Source of the DNA: Deltaproteobacteria bacterium
Lineage (GTDB): Bacteria > Desulfobacterota > Binatia > Binatales > Binataceae
NCBI GenBank assembly: GCA_021780225.1
Contig: JAJXZF010000026.1
Location: 1-64,000 of the forward strand
Direction: 5' to 3'
Length of the DNA: 64,000 nucleotides
The notes under the pieces were generated by a model. It was not told the origin of the DNA and made no database searches. It saw nothing but the letters and a program-made list of their open reading frames with translations. The position numbers and the translations under genes were made by a program. This document shows, piece by piece, positions 1 to 8,220 of this stretch (its first letter is position 1; every line of letters starts with the position of its first letter).

Positions 1-611
1 ACGTCGTCCTCGATTATCACGCTGCCGACCTGCGGCACCTTCACGAGGTCGCCGTTATGCTCGACGAAGCCGAAGCCGTCGGCGCCGATCACCGCGCCGT
101 TTAAAATCGTCACGCGATCGCCGATCGCCACGCCTTCGCGGATCGCGACCCCGCTATGGCCGACGAAGTCGTCGCCGATGCTTGCGCCGGGATAGATCGT
201 CACGTGCGGATGGAGCACGGCGTTGCGGCCGATGATCGCGCCGGCGCCGATTACGCAGTAGGCGCCGATCGAAGCGTCCGCGCCGATTCGCGCGTCGGGC
301 GCGATTACCGCCGTCGAGTCGATTCCGGGCGCCGGCCGGTAGGGCGGAAAGAACAGTCCGAGCACGCGCGCGAAATCGAAGGCCGGATTGCCGCTCACGA
401 TCGCCGCGCCCGGCGCCGCGTCGCGCAATTCCGCCGGCACGATCGCGCACGCCGCCGCGCTCGCCTTGAGCGCCGCCGCGTACTTCGGCCCGACCGCAAA
501 GGTTATCGTGCCCGGTCCCGCCGCCTCGATCGGCGCCGGCATCGCGATTTCAATTTCGCCGTCGCCGTCGAGTTTCAGTCCCAGCCGCGCCGCAATCTCG
601 CCCAGCTTCAT
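1..611 (-). CDS. lpxD: UDP-3-O-acylglucosamine N-acyltransferase LpxD (3' end outside window)
   Basis: Translating the minus strand from ATG 611 gives MKLGEIAARLGLKLDGDGE, the typical LpxD N-terminal domain, with the FPPYRPAPGI linker near residue 90. From about residue 97 a left-handed beta-helix hexapeptide region follows (IGADASIGAYCVIGAGAIIG, then AVIGADGFGFV). LpxD adds the second R-3-hydroxyacyl chain to UDP-3-O-acyl-glucosamine in lipid A synthesis and acts in the cytoplasm. Only about 203 codons are inside the window, of the usual 340 or so; the hexapeptide part and the C-terminal helices run off the left edge. A GGGAG lies about 8 bases before the start. It is read away from the WaaF-like gene, which ends 53 bp upstream on the same strand, so the two may form an LPS operon. 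Confidence 0.9.
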   Translation of the reverse strand, partial: MKLGEIAARLGLKLDGDGEIEIAMPAPIEAAGPGTITFAVGPKYAAALKASAAACAIVPAELRDAAPGAAIVSGNPAFDFARVLGLFFPPYRPAPGIDSTAVIAPDARIGADASIGAYCVIGAGAIIGRNAVLHPHVTIYPGASIGDDFVGHSGVAIREGVAIGDRVTILNGAVIGADGFGFVEHNGDLVKVPQVGSVIIEDD

Positions 612-663
612 CCGTCGATGCTCCCGGACCGCGCTCGCGCGCCGCCCAATCTAAAGTAGCGCT

Positions 664-1779
664 TTAACTCTTACCGACCGCTCCGGCGAACGCGCCCGCC
701 GCCATCAGCGCGCCCGCGACCTCCTCGACCGTGACCCCGCGCAGGCAATCGTAATGCCCGTAGCGGCAGGTGCGGGCGAGACACGGGCTGCACTCCACGC
801 GATGATACACGAAGCCGGCGCGCGGTCCGCGCGGCCCGGTGCGATCGGGATTGGTCGAGCCGAAGATGCCGATCGCCGGGAGGCCGAGCGCGGCCGCCAG
901 ATGCATCGCGCCGGAATCGTTGCCGGCGAATCCATTGCAAAGCGAGAGCAGCGCGATCAGCTCGCCGATTCCAGTTTCGCCGGCGGCGACGATCGCGCCA
1001 GGGCGGCTGGCGCTCGCGATCTTCCCGCATAACTCGCGCTCCGCCGGCGCGCCGATCAGCACGCATTCGGCGCCGAACCGTTCGTGCAGCATCTCGATAA
1101 GTCCGGTGAAGCGCACTGCCGGCCATTCCTTGGCGGGGCCATAGGCCGCCGCCGGCGCGAGCGCGATCAGCGGCGCTTCGGGCGTGATGCGCCGTTGCGC
1201 CAGCCACGCCCGCATCTTTTCCTCGTGCCCGCACGCGACTTCAAGCTTGGGAACCTCCGGCTCCGGCGGCGTCGCGATGCCGAGCGTCGCGCGCACCATC
1301 CCGAGCCACCAGGCGCTCTGATGGCCGTTCATCGCGGCGGCGTCGGGCCGCGCGCCATAGGTCAGCATCCGCCCGCGCCCGTCGGCGACGAAACCGGCGC
1401 GTCGCGGCACGCCTGCGAGAGTGGCCCACAGCGCCGACTCGAAACTGCTGGGAAACAAGACCGCCAGATCGAATTTGCCGGCGCGGATTTTCCCGATCGC
1501 ATGGAGCCGGTCGCGCGCGCCCGCCCATCCGCGGCGAATCGTGTACGGAATCACCTCGTCCACCCAGGTCATTCCGTCGAAAAATCCGGCCAGCTCCCGC
1601 TTGACCATCACCGCCAGCTTCGCCAGCGGAAACCCGGCGCGCACCGCGCGCAAGGCGGGCAGACTGATCACGAGATCGCCGAGCCAGTTGACCTCTTTGA
1701 CCAAGATTCGGCCGGCGGCGCCGCGGATTCCGGCCGGATTGCGAGCGCGCCGCGCCGCCGAGTCATTTTCAAGCATCAC
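664..1779 (-). CDS. waaF: ADP-heptose:LPS heptosyltransferase II-like (GT9 family)
   Basis: This 371-aa protein has glycosyltransferase family 9 hallmarks. The N-terminal Rossmann segment reads VNWLGDLVISLPALRAVR (about residues 31-48). The C-terminal nucleotide-sugar domain carries FAGNDSGAMHLAAALGLPAI and IFGSTNPDRTGP. A Cys-rich end (ECSPCLARTCRYGHYDCL) is typical of WaaF-type heptosyltransferases. The family transfers L-glycero-D-manno-heptose to the LPS inner core at the cytoplasmic membrane. It precedes lpxD on the same strand. The N-terminal 25 or so residues are low-complexity, so the true start could be slightly internal. The family is clear; heptosyltransferase II rather than another GT9 member is inferred from the Cys-rich end. 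Confidence 0.85.
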   Translation of the reverse strand: MMLENDSAARRARNPAGIRGAAGRILVKEVNWLGDLVISLPALRAVRAGFPLAKLAVMVKRELAGFFDGMTWVDEVIPYTIRRGWAGARDRLHAIGKIRAGKFDLAVLFPSSFESALWATLAGVPRRAGFVADGRGRMLTYGARPDAAAMNGHQSAWWLGMVRATLGIATPPEPEVPKLEVACGHEEKMRAWLAQRRITPEAPLIALAPAAAYGPAKEWPAVRFTGLIEMLHERFGAECVLIGAPAERELCGKIASASRPGAIVAAGETGIGELIALLSLCNGFAGNDSGAMHLAAALGLPAIGIFGSTNPDRTGPRGPRAGFVYHRVECSPCLARTCRYGHYDCLRGVTVEEVAGALMAAGAFAGAVGKS

Positions 1780-1907
1780 TTGAAGTTCAAGGTTCGCGCC
1801 GAAGCGCGAACGATACGCGGCGCTATTCGCAGCGCCGTTCCGATCCAGTAAATTGAATCAATCCTGCCGGCGCAAGACGCCCGACCGGACCGTTACGTTC
1901 CGCATCG

Positions 1908-2501
1908 ATGATTGAAACGCCGGCACAACCGCCAACTCCCGCGCGCCCGCGCGGCGGAATACTCAGCGCCGGAAGCGGCGGATGGTACGCGCTGCTGGCG
2001 GCTGCCTTTCTGATCTGCTCGTTCAATCCGATCGCGGCGATCGCGCTTTCTATGGGATCGATCACGCCGCACGAGGTCTATACCACCGCACGCGGCGGGA
2101 TGCTGACAGGAGCGTCGTTTTTGCTCGGCGCGATCGGCCTTGCGATTGCGGAATTGATCGCGTGGCGCGAACGCAACCGGCGCGCGCTCGAAATTTCCAG
2201 CATGTTGACCTGCGGCGCGAGCCTGATCGCATTCAGCGTCGGGATGGCGGTGATGGGCCGGCTGATGTTTCCGATCGGAATTCTGTTCGTCGCGATCGGC
2301 GGCTTCGGACTTTGGACCACGCGGACGATTCCGGATATTTCTGAGACGCCCGGCGCGCCCGCACAAGCGCCGTCTGAGAAACCGGCCGAACGTCCCGCGA
2401 ATCCGCCGCCGAAATCGTCGTCGGGCGGCGCCAGGCGCAAGCGCAAACGCCGCCACAAAAAACGCGGGAGCGCATCCACGCCCGGCCGCTCAAACCACTG
2501 A
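1908..2501 (+). CDS. small multi-pass membrane protein with basic C-terminal tail
   Basis: This 197-aa protein is of no recognised family. It has a Pro-rich N-terminus and about four hydrophobic helices: WYALLAAAFLICSFNPIAA (residues 26-50), a segment around GASFLLGAIGLAIAELI, one around LTCGASLIAFSVGMAVMG, and FPIGILFVAIGGFGLW. A soluble tail follows that is rich in Pro, Ala, Lys and Arg and ends in a KRKRRHKKR cluster. It stands alone, divergent from the waaF-like gene. The strongly basic cytoplasmic tail suggests contact with nucleic acid or acidic lipid, but no function can be assigned. The frame is the only long one here with a hydrophobic-helix pattern, which supports it being real. Confidence 0.6.
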   Translation: MIETPAQPPTPARPRGGILSAGSGGWYALLAAAFLICSFNPIAAIALSMGSITPHEVYTTARGGMLTGASFLLGAIGLAIAELIAWRERNRRALEISSMLTCGASLIAFSVGMAVMGRLMFPIGILFVAIGGFGLWTTRTIPDISETPGAPAQAPSEKPAERPANPPPKSSSGGARRKRKRRHKKRGSASTPGRSNH

Positions 2502-3300
2502 ACGCGCTCAGAATCTGCTTTTTGATTTGAGAACGCCGACCACGCGATCATCGCGGCGCTGCGGAACATCGGGACCACGCCGGCGCCGGAATCATGATGG
2601 ATGCCCGGGTCAAGCCCGGGCATGACGAATGAGGGGCGCAATCGATGGATGCCAACATCGCGCCCGGGCATGACGATCAAGAGCGCCGGCATACGGCAAG
2701 CGGGACGCTCTGGCTGCCGCGATCGCACCGCGCGTTCATTAGCAAGTCATTCGCGAGCTAGACCGACTCGAGCGCTGGACGTTTTGGCAACATCGTCCGG
2801 CGACACGCCAAATAGTCATTCGCGGGCTTGACCCGCGAATCCATAACGTCGCGGCGTCAGCGTGGTGAATGAATGATCTCCGCAAGCGCGCGGACGGCGG
2901 TTAGCGCGCGGCCACGAGTCGGCATGATGGCAGCACGCGGCAAGTTTCCGCACGCCTTCGAGGGCACGCGAGGATTCAACCCGGCGATTCCATCACGTAT
3001 TTTTATGGCGGTACGCCGCCGGCATTGCGGACTATACTGAGATTTCCTTCTGATACGTTTTCAGTCATGGCCGGATTTGATCCGGCCATCCACGGCGTCT
3101 CTTCATTCCGAGCGGAGTCCACGAGGCGAAAGCCTGCTCTGAGTCCGAAAAAGGGAATCCCGGGATTCTTCGGCTGCGCCTCAGAATGACAAATCGAGAA
3201 ACGCAAGCAGACGGTTGGAATGTCGAATAGGATCTGCGCTCAGGTTTTCCCGATACGACGACCGTCGTGACCGTGTCTTGAGCGGCCCGCACAGAGAAAC
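2502..3300. repeat. gene-free cluster of short palindromic (REP-like) repeats
   Basis: About 800 bp without a credible gene. It holds several palindromes of one design: GTCAT-like flank, GC-rich arm, CTTGA-type loop, complementary arm, ATCCA-like flank. Clear units lie at 2601-2623 (arms ATGCCCGGG/CCCGGGCAT), 2818-2840 (ATTCGCGGG/CCCGCGAAT) and 3067-3089 (ATGGCCGGA/TCCGGCCAT). Decayed units lie near 2645-2680 and 2750-2775. A longer imperfect inverted repeat of the CATTCCGAGCGGAG...CTCAGAATGACA type spans about 3103-3192. Short ORFs here translate the repeats (MPG-D-PGIH-like peptides) and are not genes. Confidence 0.75.
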
Positions 3301-3301
3301 G

Positions 3302-3332
3302 GGCGGAGGGCCGTGATGGGCGGCCCTCCGCC
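3302..3332 (-). terminator. Rho-independent terminator-like hairpin after the UGSC gene
   Basis: An 11-bp GC-rich stem (GGCGGAGGGCC at 3302-3312 with GGCCCTCCGCC at 3322-3332) lies 14 bp beyond the stop of the UGSC selenoprotein gene. On the minus strand it is followed by CGTTTCTC, a weak T-run. The position fits a terminator for the minus-strand operon. Confidence 0.65.
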
Positions 3333-3345
3333 AGCAACGGAACCC

Positions 3346-3882
3346 TTACGCGTTGTCGCGCGAGGTCAGCGCTTCGATCACCTGATCCACAATCGCGTCG
3401 GCCTTCGCGCGCATCTCGTCATCGTTCGCGTCCTGAATCGGATGCGGCACGAAGACGCGCTTCAGCTCCGGCAATCCCAGCGCCTCGGCCTGCCGCGCCG
3501 CCGCATCGACGAAACCGGTCGAGGCGACGACCACCGCCGGCCGCGCATTGATTTCAAACCATACTGAATCGTGCACACTGCACGTTGTGCACGACCCTCA
3601 ATCGGCCAGCGCTTCGATTACGCAATCGCTCTCCTCGGCGATCCGCTTGCGCAGATCCTCGGGCGCGGGCTTGGCGAAGGTCGGCTTGCTGAAACGCTTG
3701 ACCTCGACGCCCGGCAGGCGTTCGGCCAGCCGCGCCGCCAGCCGATCGAGCAGCACGTCGCCGCGCGGCTTGCGGATATCAAGCAGCGCGACGCGGCCGC
3801 GCAGCGCCGCAGGCCGGCGCGCGAGCGTGCGCCGGACGGGCGCAAGCTCCGCCGTGGGATCGACAATTTCGAATCCGCTCAT
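3346..3882 (-). CDS. UGSC-family selenoprotein (in-frame UGA decoded as selenocysteine)
   Basis: ATG 3882 (preceded by GAGGAGG) opens MSGFEIVDPTAEL and runs to EALAD at an in-frame TGA (3600-3598). Reading straight through gives UGSCTTCSVHDSVWFEI and a further 75 or so residues to the stop at 3346. ALADUGSC...VHDSVW is the signature of the UGSC selenoprotein family, so TGA is read as Sec95 of a 178-residue protein. An ORF caller sees two fragments (76 aa with its own Met, and the upstream part). A perfect 9-bp hairpin starts 3 nt after the UGA. The family is thought to be a thiol/selenol redox protein (U-G-S-C and a second Cys); its substrate is unknown. It overlaps the upstream thioredoxin-like gene by ATGA, implying translational coupling. 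sel genes must lie outside this window. Confidence 0.88.
3569..3594 (-). promoter_or_regulatory. bacterial SECIS-like hairpin downstream of the Sec UGA
   Basis: On the minus strand TCGTGCACA (3594-3586) pairs perfectly with TGTGCACGA (3577-3569) around an 8-nt loop, ACGTGCAG. The stem begins three bases after the UGA codon (3600-3598) and the loop lies 12 bases after it, close to the geometry of known bacterial SECIS elements. These lie inside the coding region just 3' of UGA and are bound by SelB. The loop contains a GU step, but its first two bases are A and C, so it is not a perfect fit to the usual apical-G rule. Confidence 0.7.
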
Positions 3883-5477
3883 GGAACCTCCTCGATCCGG
3901 CGGCTGACGCTCATCGAGCCGGCCGGCCCGCCGAACCATCCGCCGAACACCGCCGTGAATTTGCCGGCTTCGCCGCCGGCGACAATCATCGCGATATTTT
4001 CGGGCTTGCGAAACTTCATTACCAGCGCGTCGAGCTCGGCGGCGCCGGGCGCCGCGCCGAGGCCGAGCATCGCGGGCGACATCCCCTCGCCGATTTCCGG
4101 GCCGGGCAGCAGGTCGCGGGCACGGCGCGCGCTGACCTCAAGGATGCGTTCGCGGATTTGCGCCTTGCTCCACTGGTCGCGCGCGAAGGTGTCGGCGTGC
4201 TCGGGCGAGATCACCAGCAGCACCTCGCCGAGGCGATACGCTTTCGGATGCGTCGCGGCGGCGAGGAAGGCGCCGAGGCTGCCGCCGAGCGCGCGCGCGG
4301 TGCGGGCCGTATGGTCGCTCATCTGATGCGATCCCGATTCGAGGCCGAAGAGCGTGACCACGCTGTCGTCGCGCGCGAAGCCGCGTTCGACGTGGAGCGG
4401 CTCCCACGGGCTGCGCTCCTCCCATTCCGCTACGCACATCGTGAACTTGCCGGCGGCGCCGAGCGTCGAGCGTTCGATTTCGCCGGGCCGCGCGCCGCCG
4501 ATATTGCGCAGCGCGAGCTTGAGCGCGCGGCCGATCGTCGCGTTCGGACGAAAGCCCGAGCCCAGCGCCTGAATCCCCATGTTCATCCCGAGCCGCCGGC
4601 GAATCGGGCCGTTGACGACGATGATCGGCGTCGCGCCCGCCGTGGTCGCCATGATGCCGTGGGCGTTGAAGGCGTCGGTGCAGGCGGCCTCGAGCGCCGC
4701 GATCACGACCGGCAGATATTCGGGACGGCATCCGGCCATCACCGCGTTCGCGGCGACCTTTTCGACCGTCGCGGGCGCTAGGTTGGGCGGAACGATCGCG
4801 ACGACTTCGAGCGGATCGCGCCGCGTGCCGGCGAGCATCCGCGCGACCCGCTCGGGCGTCGGCGGAATCGCCGGCAGGCCGTCGGTCAGCCCCTGCTCAA
4901 ACATGAACTCGAACGGATCTTGCGCCGCGCCGAGCGCGATTCGCCGCGCGCCCTTCCGGCGGCCGGCCGCCTCCGCGGCGAGACGTTCCGCAATTTCCGG
5001 CTCGACCGATCGCGAACCGCATCCGGGGCGCGTCTCGGGAAATTCGCCCCAATCGATTCCTGGCGCCGCGACGGCGGTGCGCACCACCAGATGCGCGACC
5101 AGATCGCGCCAGTCGCCGCGATCGAAGCCATCGAAGCGGCGCGAGATCGTTCCGTCCGCTTCGGCAAGAATCACGGTCGGCACGATTTCGACGTCGCAGG
5201 CGAACGAGAGCTTGAGCGCACTGTCATCGAGCATCGGCAGCGTCAGCCGATGGCGCTCGATAAGCGCGGCGTTGCCCGCCGCCTCCTGCCCGACCGCGGC
5301 GATATCGAGCGCGCCGCCGAAATGACGATAAAGCCGTTCGAGGATCGGCAGCGTAAGGTCGCAGGTCGGACAGCCGTCGTGCACGAAGCAGAGCAGCGCG
5401 TCGCGCCCGAACGGCAGCGTCCAATCGCGTCCGCGCTGATCGCGCAAAACGATTTGCGGCAAGGCCGAGGGTTTCAT
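3879..5477 (-). CDS. thioredoxin-fold protein fused to a UGSC-associated conserved domain
   Basis: This is a 532-aa protein. Residues 1-130 form a thioredoxin/AhpC-TSA-like domain with a redox CxxC in FVHDGCPTCDLTLPI and a cis-Pro-type VPTVILAE segment. From about residue 185 a conserved domain begins with GLTDGLPAIPPTPERVARML. It includes AVMAGCRPEYLPVV, TPIIVVNGPIRRRLGMNMG and a Gly-rich end, VAGGEAGKFTAVFGGWFGGP. I recall this second domain as a widespread family of unknown function that occurs next to UGSC proteins; that is memory, not a search. Its stop overlaps the UGSC start by 4 nt (ATGA), so the two proteins are probably made in fixed ratio and may form a dithiol/selenol relay. The protein appears cytoplasmic: no signal peptide is seen. 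Confidence 0.75.
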   Translation of the reverse strand: MKPSALPQIVLRDQRGRDWTLPFGRDALLCFVHDGCPTCDLTLPILERLYRHFGGALDIAAVGQEAAGNAALIERHRLTLPMLDDSALKLSFACDVEIVPTVILAEADGTISRRFDGFDRGDWRDLVAHLVVRTAVAAPGIDWGEFPETRPGCGSRSVEPEIAERLAAEAAGRRKGARRIALGAAQDPFEFMFEQGLTDGLPAIPPTPERVARMLAGTRRDPLEVVAIVPPNLAPATVEKVAANAVMAGCRPEYLPVVIAALEAACTDAFNAHGIMATTAGATPIIVVNGPIRRRLGMNMGIQALGSGFRPNATIGRALKLALRNIGGARPGEIERSTLGAAGKFTMCVAEWEERSPWEPLHVERGFARDDSVVTLFGLESGSHQMSDHTARTARALGGSLGAFLAAATHPKAYRLGEVLLVISPEHADTFARDQWSKAQIRERILEVSARRARDLLPGPEIGEGMSPAMLGLGAAPGAAELDALVMKFRKPENIAMIVAGGEAGKFTAVFGGWFGGPAGSMSVSRRIEEVP

Positions 5478-5546
5478 CGCTCCAATCGCGACCCCCTTAC
5501 TCCTGCGGCGCGCGGGCGAATCGCGCCGACCCGCCCGCGCGATCAG

Positions 5547-6779
5547 TCAGCGGCCGACCACGAACGCGCAACTGGTGGTGCCGCTGCCGCCGATATTCAG
5601 GACGGCGAAGCGCTTCGCGCCTTTGACCTGATAGTCGCCGGCGTTGCCCGTGACCTGGCGCCACGCGTCGAGCATCTGGCGCACGCCGGTCGCGCCGACC
5701 GGATGGCCCGCGCCGATCAAGCCGCCGCTCGGATTGATCGGGATGCGCCCGCCGAGTTCGATCGCGCCCGCTTCGACCGCTTTCCATGATTCGCCGGGCG
5801 CGGTGATGCCGAAGTGGTCGATCGCCATGTACTCGGACGTGGTGAAGCAATCGTGGGTTTCGATTCCCGAAAGCTCGTTCACCCCGCCGACGCCGGCGCG
5901 CGCGAAGGCGTCGAGAATGGCCTGGCGCGTATGCGGCAGGACGTAAGGATTGTCGCGGCTCTCGGCGATTTTCGCGTCGAATTCGAGCGGCGCGGTATGA
6001 TGGCCCCAGCCCTCGATGCGTGGCACGTCCACGAGGTTTTTGCCGTTGCGTTTCGCCCATTCGGACGCGTACTTCTCCGATGCGAGCATCACGACCGCGG
6101 CGCCGTCGGTGACCTGCGAACAATCGCGCACGCGGATGCGGCCGGCGATGTGCTGGTTGAATTTCGCCTGCTGCTGCTCGTCTTCCTTGTTCATCACCCA
6201 ACCGCGGGTCTGCGCGAGCGGATTGAGCCGGGCGTTGGCGAAATTGATTTCGGAAATCCGCGTGAGATGCTCTTCCTTGAGGCCGTAGCGCTTGTCGTAT
6301 TCGTCGCCGAGGCGGCCGAACAGGCGCGGGAAGGGATAATCCTTGCCCTTGCATTCGCGCTCGTACCATCCGGCGGTGCCGAGGAAGTCGCCGCCGGTGA
6401 CGGTATCGACCGTCTTCATCTGCTCCAATCCAACCGCCGCCGCGAGATCGTAGCGGCCCGCCTCGATTTCCGCCGATGCGGCCAGAATCGCGATCGAGCC
6501 GGACGCGCAGGCCGCCTCGTGGCGGCTGGTCGCGATTCCCGAAAGCACGGGATCGGCTTCGAGCACGAAGGCGCCGACCTGGCCCTGCTTCGCGTAAAGT
6601 TCCGCCGCGAAGTTGCCGACGTGCGCCGTCTGGACCTCGCGCGGTTCGATTCCGGCCGCTTCGAGCGCACCCAGCAGCGCCTCGTTCATCACGCTGGAAA
6701 AATGTTTGCCCTCGCGCGCCCAGTTGCGGGCGAAATCGCTCTGGGCGCCGCCCAGGATGAAAACTGGCGATTGTTTCAT
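5547..6779 (-). CDS. thiolase family protein (acetyl-CoA acyltransferase / SCP-x type)
   Basis: This 410-aa thiolase has the acylatable Cys91 in EAACASGSIAIL, the active-site His in IETHDCFTTSEY, GGLIGAGHPVGATG near residue 345, and the second catalytic Cys in GGSGTTSCAFVV at the C-terminus. The ETHDCF and C-terminal signatures match the SCP-x/unclassified thiolase branch rather than classical FadA or PhaA. It would cleave 3-ketoacyl-CoA or condense acyl-CoAs in the cytoplasm. It lies 70 bp upstream of the thioredoxin-UGSC pair and downstream of an SDR, all on the minus strand. A CTCTCC/GGAGAG Shine-Dalgarno precedes the start. Confidence 0.9.
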   Translation of the reverse strand: MKQSPVFILGGAQSDFARNWAREGKHFSSVMNEALLGALEAAGIEPREVQTAHVGNFAAELYAKQGQVGAFVLEADPVLSGIATSRHEAACASGSIAILAASAEIEAGRYDLAAAVGLEQMKTVDTVTGGDFLGTAGWYERECKGKDYPFPRLFGRLGDEYDKRYGLKEEHLTRISEINFANARLNPLAQTRGWVMNKEDEQQQAKFNQHIAGRIRVRDCSQVTDGAAVVMLASEKYASEWAKRNGKNLVDVPRIEGWGHHTAPLEFDAKIAESRDNPYVLPHTRQAILDAFARAGVGGVNELSGIETHDCFTTSEYMAIDHFGITAPGESWKAVEAGAIELGGRIPINPSGGLIGAGHPVGATGVRQMLDAWRQVTGNAGDYQVKGAKRFAVLNIGGSGTTSCAFVVGR

Positions 6780-6896
6780 GATGAAACTCTCCTTCGATCG
6801 CGGCCTGAGGCAGGGCCGCCGCCGTTCCTCGTTACTAATCTAATAGCACCCTTCGCGCCGCGCTCCACTACCTCGTAAGCGGCGCGGCGGACGGGT

Positions 6897-7652
6897 TCAA
6901 GTGCGCAGCATCAGGCCGCCGTCCGCGCGGATTCCGGCGCCGGTTACGTAGTCGGCGTCGGACGAGGCGAGGAACAGCGCCACTTTCGCCATGTCTTCGG
7001 GCTGGCCGAGCCGGCGCAGCGCGGTCTTCTTTTCCCATACGGCGCGAATGTGCTCGCGGTCGAAATTGGCGCGCGTCAGGCCCGTGTAGATCGGGCCGGG
7101 CATGATGTAGTTGGCGCGGATGCCGTGCTTGCCGTATTCGAGCGCGACGGTGCGGGTCAAACCGGCGACGCCGGCCTTCGACGAACAATACGGCGCGAGG
7201 CCGTAGTCGGTCGCCTCGGCCATCACGGAAGCGACGTTGACGATACTGCCGCCGCCCGCCTGAATCATCGCCGGAAGCGCGGCGCGGATCAGCAGGAATT
7301 GAGCGCGCACATTGATATTGTGCACGCGGTCCCATTCCTCGATCGACATTTCCGCCGTGAGCGCGTTGCTGCCTACGCCCGCGTTGTTCATCACCGTCGT
7401 GAGCTTGCCGAATTTCTCCACCGCGGTCTCGACCAGCCGGAACGCGGTCGCCTCGTCCGCGATGTCGGCGGCGACGCCCACGCTGTCGTGGCCGCCCGCC
7501 GCGAGCAGCGCCTGCGTGCCCTCAGTCCCGCCTTCGGAGACGTCGCAATGCACGATTTTCGCGCCTTCGGCGGCGAACAGCAGCGCGCTTGCGCGGCCGA
7601 TGCCCGAGCCGGCTCCGGTCACTATCGCAACTCTGCCTTCCAGCCTCTTCAT
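6897..7652 (-). CDS. SDR family NAD(P)-dependent oxidoreductase
   Basis: This is a classical short-chain dehydrogenase of 251 aa from ATG 7652, which has GGAGG 9 bases upstream; an in-frame start at 7682 lacks such a site. The cofactor motif is TGAGSGIGRA (near residue 10), the structural motif NNAG follows, and the catalytic Ser-Tyr-Lys set sits in VNVASVMAE and YCSSKAGVAG. In the catalytic position the sequence reads APYCSSKAG, giving the required YxxxK. The C-terminal VTGAGIRADGGLMLRT is typical of the FabG-like group. It probably oxidises a 3-hydroxyacyl or other secondary alcohol substrate and may feed the thiolase downstream; the substrate is unknown. Confidence 0.88.
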   Translation of the reverse strand: MKRLEGRVAIVTGAGSGIGRASALLFAAEGAKIVHCDVSEGGTEGTQALLAAGGHDSVGVAADIADEATAFRLVETAVEKFGKLTTVMNNAGVGSNALTAEMSIEEWDRVHNINVRAQFLLIRAALPAMIQAGGGSIVNVASVMAEATDYGLAPYCSSKAGVAGLTRTVALEYGKHGIRANYIMPGPIYTGLTRANFDREHIRAVWEKKTALRRLGQPEDMAKVALFLASSDADYVTGAGIRADGGLMLRT

Positions 7653-7757
7653 CGGAAAACCTCCGTCGCGGAAAGCGCCCACGATAGCGCATCGCCATGC
7701 GTTGGCGCACGCGAAACGCCAGCGTTCCCGCGCGCGCCTATGCTATTTTAACGGGCC

Positions 7758-8168
7758 ATGGCGAATTCGATCCGCAACATCTATCTCTGCGGCCCGATCA
7801 TGGACGCCGAAGCGAATGCGGCCAAGGATTGGCGCACCCGCGCGAAGGAGCGGCTGGCCGGCCGTTTCATCCTGCTCGATCCGCTGCGGCGCAATTTCCG
7901 CGATCGCGAAATCGATTCGGCCAACGAAATCGTCGAGTTCGATCTGCAGGACGTGCGCGACGCCGACCTGCTGCTGGTCAATTACTGCAAGCCGTCGCTG
8001 GGCACCGCGATGGAAGTGTTTTACGCAAGCCGCGATCTGGGCAAGTTCGTAATCGCCTTCAGTCCCTTCAGCTTCCAGGAATGCTCGCCCTGGATGGTGC
8101 GGTTCTGCACCAAAATTCTGCCGGATCTGGAAAGCGCGCTCGGCTATATCGAGCGGCATTTTCCCTGA
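7758..8168 (+). CDS. nucleoside 2-deoxyribosyltransferase-like protein
   Basis: This 136-aa protein begins IYLCGPIMDAEANAAKDWR, the GPxF/I-type start of the nucleoside 2-deoxyribosyltransferase fold. It continues with a DPLRRNFRD loop, ADLLLVNYCKPSLGTAMEVFYA (the family's conserved GTxxE element) and a hydrophobic strand, KFVIAF. The fold is used for base exchange or hydrolysis of deoxynucleosides and related N-glycosides, and many members are uncharacterised. It is divergent from the SDR gene and 52 bp ahead of the FAD/Fe-S dehydrogenase. The exact substrate cannot be told from the sequence. Confidence 0.75.
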   Translation: MANSIRNIYLCGPIMDAEANAAKDWRTRAKERLAGRFILLDPLRRNFRDREIDSANEIVEFDLQDVRDADLLLVNYCKPSLGTAMEVFYASRDLGKFVIAFSPFSFQECSPWMVRFCTKILPDLESALGYIERHFP

Positions 8169-8220
8169 AGCGCCGCGCTTGATAGCCGCGCCGCATGATC
8201 GATTAGAATGATTCGCGGCG

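Noticed and set aside
2502-3300. CRISPR array or tandem repeat array in the repeat cluster
   Set aside because: The units are palindromic, irregularly spaced and differ in sequence; no constant repeat with unique spacers is seen.
3346-3576. Stand-alone 76-aa protein MHDSVWFEI...
   Set aside because: It is the C-terminal part of the UGSC selenoprotein; its apparent Met is not the start, since the upstream frame continues through the UGA with the family motif.
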